A DNA stretch of 64,000 bases from JBCBCP01 sp038530575 (GTDB lineage Bacteria; Pseudomonadota; Alphaproteobacteria; Rhodobacterales; Rhodobacteraceae): the NCBI GenBank assembly GCA_038530575.1, contig JBCBCP010000006.1:1-64000 (forward strand). Direction: 5' to 3'. How positions within the stretch are numbered: the first letter of the stretch is position 1; the number at the start of each line of letters is the position of its first letter. A program made the position numbers and the translations under genes. Below, piece by piece: positions 17,587-25,531 of the stretch. Under the pieces are notes generated by a model. The model saw only the letters and a program-made list of their open reading frames with translations. It did no database searches and was not told where the DNA came from.

Positions 17587-17844
17587 GCTCTTATCCTTAT
17601 CTGGCAAGACGCCCGGCCCCAGCGTTAGGCAGCACACGCGTCTCCTCGTTATAGGCCTCTTTACCTGTGGCTGAGGCCATGGTTGTTCAAGGCCCAGCAT
17701 GACCGCGGGCTAAGCCGGGTGCAATGGGACGCGGGCAAGTGTCCACAGTTTTCAAGCGCAGACGCACGCTTATCTGGCGCAGACGGGCGAGTTGTCCTGT
17801 TGCCGCACGCTATGGTGCCGCCAGACGGAAAAAGGAGCCACGCC

Positions 17845-18464
17845 ATGATTCCCCAATTCGACCACACCACCGCTCTGCTGCTGATCGATGTGCAGAAGGG
17901 CGTGCATAGGCTTGAGCATTGGGGCGGGCCGACAGGGCGCATGAACAACCCAGCGTGTCTCGACAACCTGACCACTCTTCTGGATGCGTTTCGCACCGCG
18001 GGCCGTCAGGTCGCATTCACCCGCCACGACAGCCGCGAGGCGGCAAGCCCGCTCAAATTTTCCCTGCCCGCGGGGCGCAGTTGCCGGGTATGGACATTGA
18101 GACCCGGGACATCGTGGTGGAAAAGGACGTCAATTCCGGGTTCATCGGGACCAGCTTGGAAATTGACCTGCGCCGCGCTGGCATCCGCCGGCTGGTGATC
18201 GCCGGATATTTTACTAATTTCTGCGTCGAGACGACGACGCGCATGGCCGGAAACATGGGGTTCGATTGCTACCTCGTGCACGACGCCTGCGCGACGACGA
18301 ACCGCGTGGACCTTAATGGCGTCGATCACGATGCCGAAGTGGTGCATGACATGGCCGTTGCCTCGATGCACGGAGAATTCTGCACGGCCGTGACGACCAC
18401 AGACGCGGCGGCCCTTCTGTCCAGTGATGCGCACCATCTCGAACGGGTGCAGGGAAACGAGTGA
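17845..18464 (+). pseudogene. isochorismatase-like cysteine hydrolase with a -1 frameshift
   Basis: Two overlapping frames together encode one complete protein of about 206 residues. The first part, from ATG 17845 (AAAGGAG upstream), gives TTALLLIDVQKGVHRLEHWG with catalytic Asp15. It goes out of frame at the GGGG run 18072-18075; one extra G would restore the frame. The second part continues with the catalytic Lys (VVEKDVNSGF) and Cys (GYFTNFCVETTTRM) to the stop at 18464. All three triad residues survive. The break is either a true frameshift mutation, slippage, or a sequencing error. Family members hydrolyse amides or vinyl ethers; substrate unknown. Confidence 0.8.
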
Positions 18465-18668
18465 TTCTCCGACGGCGGTCGCTTGCGCAAAACAATTGCA
18501 GGCATGCAGCGCGATTGTTCAACATTCGGCGTCAATCCGTTGCACAGTGCCGCAGCTTTATTGCCTGCTGCGGCCAATTCGCGTCAAATCGAAGGAATCG
18601 TTTGGGCGGCCCCCTCAAACAGCGTAAGACTGACCTCAGTTGCCACGCCTTGGGGGGCGTATTTTTAT

Positions 18669-18773
18669 ATGGGTCTGTTTTCGGCTCTCTTGATCGCATT
18701 GTTCGGCTCCGGTGCCGTGCTGTCCTTTGATTTTTCGAAGGACGAAGAGCCGGACGAGCCTGAAAGCCTCTGA
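18669..18773 (+). CDS. putative small membrane protein (34 residues)
   Basis: MGLFSALLIALFGSGAVLSF forms one transmembrane helix, followed by an acidic tail (DFSKDEEPDEPESL). The composition is typical of small membrane proteins. No strong ribosome-binding site is seen, and the frame is open further upstream without protein-like sequence. It sits 15 bases before the GT2-sulfotransferase fusion gene and may be co-transcribed. Low certainty. Confidence 0.4.
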   Translation: MGLFSALLIALFGSGAVLSFDFSKDEEPDEPESL

Positions 18774-18788
18774 CCGGGACCGCACCCC

Positions 18789-20996
18789 GTGGTCCCAGGC
18801 TTGTTGTCCATTGTCGTCACGTTCTACGACGAAACCCCGTTCCTGCGAACGGCACTGACGTCGGTCCTGAACCAAGGTATTGACGACCTTGAGCTGATTA
18901 TCGTCAACGACAACCCCGAAAGGTTTTCGGCGGCCGACCTGGCCGCGCTGACTGCGGGTACAGGCGCACGCGTGCTGCATCATACCGTGAACAAAGGCTT
19001 ATCTGCTGCGCGCAATACGGGCATCGCGGCGGCGAATGGGGAATGGATCGGCTTTCTGGACGCCGATGACTACTACACGATCGGTGGGCTCAGGGCCCAA
19101 CTGAACTATGCCCGCGAAACCGGTGCCGACATCACCCACGCCGCCTGCTACCTCGGCGAGGTCGGTGGGCCGTCAGGCAGGGTGCTGATGCGCGATGCCA
19201 AGCTGCATATGCAGCGCCGCGTTGTCCAAGGCCGCATGGCAGCGCAGGAAGCGCAATTCATCGTCTCGTCCTGGTCCTCGCTCTACCGTACCGACTTTCT
19301 GGAACAAGAAGACCTCTGGTTCGACATTGCACAGCGCAAGTTCGAGGATCGCCTTTTTGTTCTGACGGTCATCACCCGCGCGCGGCGCATCGCCTTCTTG
19401 GGGGAGGCCGTGCGCGTGTGGCGTCAGCGGGCCAACTCCATCAGCTCGGCGGCCACCACGCCCGAAGTGCACCTGCTTCAGGTCCAGTTGCTGGAAAAAT
19501 GCCGCGCGCTTATGGAGCGGGAAAGCGCCAAGCAAAAGCTGCCCGCGCGTTATACCAAGCGCGAGCTTTTCAACTGCGTCAGCCGGCTGATCTGGGATAT
19601 GGATATCCTGCCGCACCTCGCAGCGGGCGATCCAGCCTACACGGAGATGGGTGCGCGGATCGTCGCGCTGCTGGGGACGGATAGCTTTGGCAACGCGATC
19701 TTCGACGATCCGATGGTTGCGGCCACATCCCGCGTCGGGATGCGTACGAAGCGTGGGCTGATCACGCGCACGGATTTCTTTGCGCTGCACAAGGCCCTGC
19801 GTGAGGGAGACTTTGCAAGCGCGCAAGCGCTGCTGGAAGATCGCGCGCCCGTGCCCGCGCGCCGGTCTCCGAAGGCAACTCATAGTACCAAGCGACTGGT
19901 GCTGCATGTCGGCCTGCACAAAACCGGCACAACCTTTGTCCAGCACCACCTACTGGCGCATCGCGACACCCTGCGGCGCGCAGGCATTCTGGTCCCCCAA
20001 ACAGGGTTTGAAACGGACGTTGACGGTCGGCCCGGCGCACTTTCCGGCCATCAGGGGCTCGTCCGCGCCTTGCGCAGCGGCGAGGACGCAACGTGGCGCG
20101 CCCTGCACCGCGAAATCTCCCGCAGCCCAGCGCGCACGGTCGTTATCTCGGCAGAAAATTTTTCGTTCCCCACGGCCCCGGACCGCGATGATCTGATCGC
20201 GCAATTAGCTGCAGAGCTCGGCCGCTGGGGCCAGGTTTCGGTCATCGCGATGGCCCGCCGCCCCGACAGCTTTGCAGAAGCATTTTGGCGCGAGTGGGTG
20301 AGCCACGGACATCCGGCAGGATGCCGGTCTTTGCCTGAATTTCTTGTTGATCAACAAGACAGCCTGACCGATTTCCCCGCCCTTTTTGCGCCCTTTGAAC
20401 ATTGGACCGGCACACCTGTGCGCCTTGCCGATTTTGATGGGTCCAAAGGCGAGGCACTGTGGCCCGCTTTCTGCGCGCTGGCGGGGTTGCCGGCAGGGCT
20501 GCCGACACTGGATGTGCCGCGCTATCCGACGCCAGACCGAGACGCCGTGCAGTTGATGACGCTGCTGAATATGGTCCGCGAAGGCCGCTCCAGCCGAGGG
20601 CGCATTATGGCGGCATGGTTTGGTGCCCCGCCGCCCAGCGCACCGGGCGCGGATCAGAGCCTGCTGCCCCCCGCAACGCGCGTCGCGCTCCTTGACCGAT
20701 TTGACGCTGCAAGCGCATCTTTTGCGGCCGCGCGGGGCTATGCGCCTAACCTAGCCGCGCTGCGCACGCAGCTCGCGGACGAGCAGTGGACAGCCCCTGA
20801 GGCAATCCCGCTGTCGCATCTGAACCACTTGCTGGATGTCACCGCGCAAGAGGCTGGCACACACGATACCGAACGCACCGCGCAAAGCGCACCGGCCAAA
20901 GCGCGCCGCGACCCCGGAACGCTTCGCATCACGATCAAGCCGCGGCCCTGGGTTGTGCGTTTGTGGGGCGCGCTGCGCAGGACTGCACGGCGCTGA
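18789..20996 (+). CDS. GT2 glycosyltransferase fused to a sulfotransferase-like domain
   Basis: 735 residues. Residues 5-300 are a GT-A family 2 glycosyltransferase: LSIVVTFYDETPFLRTALTS, GLSAARNTGIAAANGEWIGF and the metal-binding DADD at 91-94. From about residue 368 a second domain begins with HVGLHKTGTTFVQ (373-385), the P-loop of sulfotransferases, followed by NFSFPTAPDRDD and RRPDSFAEAFWREW, the 3'-phosphate region. The C-terminus is a basic tail. A single chain could add a sugar and sulfate it, or the second domain may act separately. The start is GTG 18789. No membrane segment is seen. Confidence 0.8.
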   Translation: MVPGLLSIVVTFYDETPFLRTALTSVLNQGIDDLELIIVNDNPERFSAADLAALTAGTGARVLHHTVNKGLSAARNTGIAAANGEWIGFLDADDYYTIGGLRAQLNYARETGADITHAACYLGEVGGPSGRVLMRDAKLHMQRRVVQGRMAAQEAQFIVSSWSSLYRTDFLEQEDLWFDIAQRKFEDRLFVLTVITRARRIAFLGEAVRVWRQRANSISSAATTPEVHLLQVQLLEKCRALMERESAKQKLPARYTKRELFNCVSRLIWDMDILPHLAAGDPAYTEMGARIVALLGTDSFGNAIFDDPMVAATSRVGMRTKRGLITRTDFFALHKALREGDFASAQALLEDRAPVPARRSPKATHSTKRLVLHVGLHKTGTTFVQHHLLAHRDTLRRAGILVPQTGFETDVDGRPGALSGHQGLVRALRSGEDATWRALHREISRSPARTVVISAENFSFPTAPDRDDLIAQLAAELGRWGQVSVIAMARRPDSFAEAFWREWVSHGHPAGCRSLPEFLVDQQDSLTDFPALFAPFEHWTGTPVRLADFDGSKGEALWPAFCALAGLPAGLPTLDVPRYPTPDRDAVQLMTLLNMVREGRSSRGRIMAAWFGAPPPSAPGADQSLLPPATRVALLDRFDAASASFAAARGYAPNLAALRTQLADEQWTAPEAIPLSHLNHLLDVTAQEAGTHDTERTAQSAPAKARRDPGTLRITIKPRPWVVRLWGALRRTARR

Positions 20997-21081
20997 CACT
21001 CCGTCGCATGGCAAGATCCTTGCCGCCCTGATTGGGTGCCATCAACCAGAAAACCAACCATGAACTCCTCGGAATGACTTT

Positions 21082-21606
21082 GTGATCAAGCTCAAATACC
21101 TTGCCCTTGGCTGCGCTGGCCTAAGCCTTGCAGCCTGCGCCGAACTTACGCCCGTGACCACGCCGCCCCAGGCGGTGTCCTTCACCAGCTCGCAGGCACA
21201 GCAGAACATCCATTCGATGGAACCGATCACGATCCGGACACTGCAACCGGGCAATGGCGGCACGCTTGGCGACGAAGTTATCGGCGCGTCCTGCCGCCTG
21301 CGGGGCACCGGCTATACTGTAGATTTCGTGACACCTGCTGATGTGACCCTGCCGACCTATCTGGGCCGGACCGATCCGGTCAACGTGACCTGCCGGGCCA
21401 ATGGCGCCACCGCGACGGAGCGGTTCAATGCGATAAACCAGCGGACGCAGTCGTCGCCTGTATCGGGCCCAATTGTCGCCGTTCTGATTGTCGCCGCTGC
21501 AGAGGCCGCGATCCGGGCGTCGCGCGATCCGTCCAAGGACACGTTCGCCTATGCGCCGACGCTGTTTGTGGAGTTTGAGAACAACGTTGCGGCCCCCGCG
21601 GAATGA
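21082..21606 (+). CDS. predicted lipoprotein, paralogue of the next gene
   Basis: 174 residues from GTG 21082. A lipoprotein signal with lipobox LSLAAC (Cys19) predicts lipid anchoring. The mature part has a domain GASCRLRGTG-x-FVTPADVTLP-x-GR-x-VNVTC with two cysteines that could form a disulfide, then a hydrophobic stretch IVAVLIVAAAEAAI. The next gene repeats this domain. Its stop overlaps the next start (ATGA). Function unknown. Confidence 0.7.
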   Translation: MIKLKYLALGCAGLSLAACAELTPVTTPPQAVSFTSSQAQQNIHSMEPITIRTLQPGNGGTLGDEVIGASCRLRGTGYTVDFVTPADVTLPTYLGRTDPVNVTCRANGATATERFNAINQRTQSSPVSGPIVAVLIVAAAEAAIRASRDPSKDTFAYAPTLFVEFENNVAAPAE

Positions 21607-22040
21607 AACGCGTGGCCACATTGGCGGCTTGCGCTGCGCTCATCGCTGCCTGCGAACCGCTTGAAGACCTGAGCGAGGCCGAAGTGCTCAGCTTGCGCCC
21701 AACCACGGCGCAGGTGCCGCTCCGCTTTGAGACGGTCGACATCCGCGCGCTGCTCTTGGGCGGCGGCGGGTCACGGACCGAAGTGCCCGGCTCCGAATGC
21801 CGCGTGTTCGGCGCGGGTGTGCGTACCTTAAGTTTCACCGCACCGCAGCGCGTCGCGGTGCCCGTATTGGAAGGCGCAGCGCGTAGCTATACGGTAGAAT
21901 GTACCGGACTTGTTGGCCCGTCCAAGCTGACCACCACGGGGACGCTTGCCCCGCGGGACCCAGAGGCTGTTGTCACCCCGGACAGCACAGGCCGGGTGTA
22001 TCCCCCGCGGGCGAGCGTGGCTTACGCGCTGCCGCGCTAA
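21603..22040 (+). CDS. predicted lipoprotein, paralogue of the previous gene
   Basis: 145 residues. Lipobox ALIAAC (Cys17) after a basic start MKRVATL. The domain GSECRVFGAG-x-SFTAPQRVAVP-x-VECTG aligns with GASCRLRGTG-x-FVTPADVTLP-x-VTCRA of the neighbour, including both cysteines. It lacks the neighbour's C-terminal hydrophobic stretch. The start overlaps the preceding stop by four bases, so the two are translated together. Function unknown. Confidence 0.7.
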   Translation: MKRVATLAACAALIAACEPLEDLSEAEVLSLRPTTAQVPLRFETVDIRALLLGGGGSRTEVPGSECRVFGAGVRTLSFTAPQRVAVPVLEGAARSYTVECTGLVGPSKLTTTGTLAPRDPEAVVTPDSTGRVYPPRASVAYALPR

Positions 22041-22181
22041 GGCAGACGAGTGGCCTGCACCGGGTAGGCTTGCAGGTGTACTCGGGGTCCGAACGTGCCG
22101 TGCCGCGCTTTGAAAGAAAAGCGTCTGGGAGGCTGCAAGTGTGGCCCCACAATTGGCTTTACCAAACGTGCCTTGCCTCCT

Positions 22182-22244
22182 GTTGAAAAATTCGGGGATT
22201 TTTCAACGTTGCCACACTTTGAAAAGGACGGGGCTTTTTCAAAG
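22182..22244. repeat. tandem hairpin pair at convergent gene ends
   Basis: GTTGAAAAAT/ATTTTTCAAC with a 6-base loop at 22182-22207 and CTTTGAAAA/TTTTCAAAG with a 10-base loop at 22217-22244. Both stems have A/T-rich tops and G-rich loops. The second contains the stop codon of tgt (TGA within CTTTGA). This cluster has longer loops than the others but the same tandem, 3'-end arrangement between convergent genes. Confidence 0.8.
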
Positions 22245-23366
22245 GGCCTCAATGTCTCCCAACGCCTGCTGGGCGTGGAACTCGGCCTGCCAGGCGGCAA
22301 AGCGCCCCTCGGCGATGGCGGCGCGCATGCCTGACATTAGCTCCTGATAGAAGTGCAGGTTGTGCCAGGTCAGGAGCATCGACGCGATAATCTCGTTCGA
22401 GCGGAACACGTGGTGCAGGTAAGCGCGGGAATAGCCGCGGCAGGTCGGGCATGTGCACTGCTCGTCCAGCGGACGCGGGTCATCGGCGTGGCGGGCGTTC
22501 TTGATGTTCACCACACCGCGCCGGGTGAACACCTGCCCCGTGCGGCCCGAGCGTGAGGGTAAGACACAGTCCATCATGTCAATACCGCGGGCCACCGCGC
22601 CGACGATATCACTGGGCTTGCCAACCCCCATCAGGTAGCGCGGCTTGTCCTTCGGCAGCTGCTCGGGCGCGTAGTCGAGACAGGCAAACATCGCCTCCTG
22701 CCCCTCGCCTACCGCGAGGCCCCCCACCGCGTAGCCGTCGAACTCGATCGCGCGCAAAGCCTCGGCCGAACGGGCGCGCAGGTCTTCCTCCAGCCCGCCT
22801 TGCTGGATCCCAAAGAGCGCATGGCCCGGCCGGTCGCCAAAGGCATCGCGCGAGCGCTGCGCCCAGCGCATCGACAGCTCCATCGAGGCCTCGATCCGGG
22901 CTCGGTCCGCGGGCAGGCTGGGGCATTCATCGAAACACATGACGATGTCCGAGCCGAGCAGGCGCTGGATTTCCATCGACCGTTCGGGGGTTAGCGCGTG
23001 CTTTGATCCGTCGATATGACTTTTGAAGGTCACCCCCTCCTCGGTCAACTTGCGCAGGCCTGCAAGGCTCATCACCTGAAAGCCGCCGCTGTCGGTCAGG
23101 ATTGGCCGGTCCCAGTTCATGAAGCGGTGCAGCCCGCCCAGCCGGTCAATCCGCTCTGCCGTCGGGCGCAGCATGAGGTGGTACGTATTGCCGAGCAGCA
23201 CGTCCGCCCCGGTCGCACGCACATTTTCGGGCAGCATGGCTTTCACGGTGGCCGCGGTGCCGACCGGCATGAAAGCGGGCGTGCGGATCTCGCCGCGCGG
23301 GGTTGAGATCACGCCGGTGCGGGCGCGGCCATCGGTGGCGTTCAGGGCAAAAGAAAATCCAGACAT
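22239..23366 (-). CDS. tgt: tRNA-guanine (queuine) transglycosylase
   Basis: 375 residues, the family norm. It exchanges G34 for preQ1 in tRNAs with GUN anticodons. Visible: LTDSGGFQVMSLAGLRK (substrate pocket with catalytic Asp), GGLAVGEGQEAM, CVLPSRSGRTGQVFT, and the zinc site CTCPTC with a later His (YLHH). The start is ATG 23366 (MSGFSFALNATDGRARTG); the frame is open 63 codons further but that part is not coding-like. The stop lies in a hairpin. Other queuosine genes are not in the window. Confidence 0.97.
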   Translation of the reverse strand: MSGFSFALNATDGRARTGVISTPRGEIRTPAFMPVGTAATVKAMLPENVRATGADVLLGNTYHLMLRPTAERIDRLGGLHRFMNWDRPILTDSGGFQVMSLAGLRKLTEEGVTFKSHIDGSKHALTPERSMEIQRLLGSDIVMCFDECPSLPADRARIEASMELSMRWAQRSRDAFGDRPGHALFGIQQGGLEEDLRARSAEALRAIEFDGYAVGGLAVGEGQEAMFACLDYAPEQLPKDKPRYLMGVGKPSDIVGAVARGIDMMDCVLPSRSGRTGQVFTRRGVVNIKNARHADDPRPLDEQCTCPTCRGYSRAYLHHVFRSNEIIASMLLTWHNLHFYQELMSGMRAAIAEGRFAAWQAEFHAQQALGDIEAL

Positions 23367-23587
23367 GCCCGCCCCATTGCCGCAAGCCATGGGCAAAGCC
23401 AAGGGCCGCATCGGGAAACAATCGGCCGCGCGGCGTAGGATTACCCCGAATTTCCCGACAAACGCCGCCCCTTCGCCGCGATCCCGCCCCAATCGCTTGG
23501 TTAACAAAGCGTCAATGACATGAGTGCTCGGGTTACGGGCCGCCCAAAATTCCAACGCCAGAACGGCACCAGATTAGGCAGGACACT

Positions 23588-25408
23588 ATGCAGGCCCCAA
23601 CGAGTACAATTTTCTTCCCACCGATCTATGGCGATATTGGTCAGACCTATACGGGCGATTTTCTCGACGACGGCGACACGCTGCTCGAGCTCTACTATGG
23701 CGACAGCTACTACAGCAGCGAAGAGTATTCGCTGCCAGGCCTTTACGGCGATGAGGGGGTCTTCAGCTTCAATCCCAGCGATGGAACCTATAACTTCGAC
23801 GTCTACCAAAGCTTCATCGATGACGTGCTGTACGATGACAGCGACTACTATTTGGTCCATGTCGAGTTCACTTACGCGACCGAGGACTCTCCCCTTCTAC
23901 ATTACGACACGTTCTATATCGCCCTGAACCGGTTTGGCATCGAGTCCATGATCATACCAATCGCTGGCGTGCTTGGCGCCGCGACAGAGGCGCAGGACAT
24001 GGTTGTCGGCACGCACGGCGATGACGTCATTGACGGCCTTGGCGGCGATGACCGCATCTATGGCAAAGAAGGCAACGACACGATCGACGGCGGCGCTGGC
24101 GCGGACAGCCTGTTTGGCGGCGAGGGCAGTGACCAATTCGTCTATGACGTGGCCGATACGTTCGACGGGGGCGAAGACTTTGATACCATGGTCTTTGCAA
24201 GCCGCGCCGAATGGGAAGCGGCCCGCGAGGGCGGCTATGCCGGTTTGACGAGCATTGAGCAAGCCACGTGGAGCCAGACCGTCGGCGCCTCCTTCACCGA
24301 CCCTGCGCTTGGCGCAGAGCAGTCGGCCTACATCGACATGACCACGGGCGAGACGATCCAGCTGACCGAGTTCCTGGACAGCGGTATCTATGTCGACATT
24401 CACCGTATCGTGGACATCGACACCGGTACGAAGATCTGGCTTCAGACACTCTGGGGGCCGGGCGCGGTCTGGCTGTCGGAAACGATCCTGCAGACCGACC
24501 CACTGGCCGAAGCGGCCACCACGACCCAGGTCGAAACTGACACCAGCGGCAACAAGCCCTGGGACAGCATCACGCGGACCTATGATGCCACCAACGGCGA
24601 CCTGATCGAGGAGATGATGAGCTTCGACAACGGCGCGACCCGCACCAAGCTGTTCGAGGACGGCCAGATGGTGTCTATGACCGAAACAGACAGCGACGCT
24701 GACGCCAAGGGATGGTCGAGCCGCACCACGACCTGGGACACGGACGGCACCAAGCTGAACCGCACCACGATTTCCGATGACGGTCAGCGTACGGTCGAGC
24801 ATTACGACGCAGAGACCGGCAAGCGCACAAAGCGCGAGGAGCATGACGAGGCAGGCATCCACAACTGGGCCTCGCAAACGACGACCTGGGACGAGACCGG
24901 CAAGATCAAGCAAACCGAAACTATGGTCATGGACGACGGTCTGACGACGACGGCGACCTATGGCTCCGACGGGCGCATTGTCGTGTCGCGGCTGACCGAG
25001 GACACCGGCGACACCAAGAGCTGGGCGTCGCGGCTCGAGGAATATGATGCCGGCAACGGCAAGTTGAGCAAGCTGACCACCACGCTGGAAGATGGCACCG
25101 TGCTGACCAAGAGCTTTGGCGCCAACGGTACGCGTAAAGTGGGTGAAAGCCGCACTGATGGCGCCGACAGTTTCGAGTGGTCGTTTGAAGAAAAGATCTT
25201 CAACAACGCCGGTGCCCTCGCCCAACTGAACCTGACCATGGACGATGGCGACATCATCGAAACTGCTTACCAGAACGGCAACGTGTTTACGGTGACGACC
25301 TATGACTTGTCCGGAAACGAGGCATGGCACGTCGAGCGCGTCTTTTTCGATGGGGACGGCAATGTCACGGGATCGGATTACTTTGACGACATCGGCCTCG
25401 CGCTCTGA
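23588..25408 (+). CDS. RTX calcium-binding protein with a 51-52-residue Trp tandem repeat
   Basis: 606 acidic residues, no signal peptide, as for type I secretion. Residues 1-130 form a Tyr/Asp-rich N-terminal domain. Residues 140-185 carry RTX nonapeptides (GGDDRIYGKEGNDTIDGGAG). From about 315 to the end lies a tandem repeat of six units, each with one conserved Trp at 325, 376, 427, 479, 531 and 580 (spacing 51, 51, 52, 52, 49). Each unit reads roughly W-x-S-x-T-x-YD-x-G-x-T-x-DDG-x-Y-x-G, reminiscent of RHS/YD beta-hairpins. It is acidic and Thr-rich. AGGACA precedes the ATG. Exported surface or matrix protein; role unknown. Confidence 0.85.
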   Translation: MQAPTSTIFFPPIYGDIGQTYTGDFLDDGDTLLELYYGDSYYSSEEYSLPGLYGDEGVFSFNPSDGTYNFDVYQSFIDDVLYDDSDYYLVHVEFTYATEDSPLLHYDTFYIALNRFGIESMIIPIAGVLGAATEAQDMVVGTHGDDVIDGLGGDDRIYGKEGNDTIDGGAGADSLFGGEGSDQFVYDVADTFDGGEDFDTMVFASRAEWEAAREGGYAGLTSIEQATWSQTVGASFTDPALGAEQSAYIDMTTGETIQLTEFLDSGIYVDIHRIVDIDTGTKIWLQTLWGPGAVWLSETILQTDPLAEAATTTQVETDTSGNKPWDSITRTYDATNGDLIEEMMSFDNGATRTKLFEDGQMVSMTETDSDADAKGWSSRTTTWDTDGTKLNRTTISDDGQRTVEHYDAETGKRTKREEHDEAGIHNWASQTTTWDETGKIKQTETMVMDDGLTTTATYGSDGRIVVSRLTEDTGDTKSWASRLEEYDAGNGKLSKLTTTLEDGTVLTKSFGANGTRKVGESRTDGADSFEWSFEEKIFNNAGALAQLNLTMDDGDIIETAYQNGNVFTVTTYDLSGNEAWHVERVFFDGDGNVTGSDYFDDIGLAL

Positions 25409-25427
25409 TCCACAACTTGAAGCAACG

Positions 25428-25457
25428 AACGGCCCCACCCTTGCGCGGGGCCGTTTT
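25428..25457 (+). terminator. intrinsic terminator of the Trp-repeat RTX gene
   Basis: AACGGCCCC, 10-base loop, GGGGCCGTT, then TTTG. The 9-bp stem starts 20 bases after the stop codon. Confidence 0.88.
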
Positions 25458-25531
25458 GCGTTCTGCGCCCGCTTGACCGGAATGCCGTGAGGGCCGACAC
25501 TCGCATGGATTGAACCTCAGGTCTTTGCGCG

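Noticed and set aside
17587..17720. RpoH heat-shock promoter before lon
   Set aside because: A CTTGAA is present but no CCCCAT-like -10 lies at the right distance.
23897..25438. 513-residue minus-strand frame opposite the Trp-repeat RTX gene
   Set aside because: Shadow of a gene with strict amino-acid repeats on the other strand.
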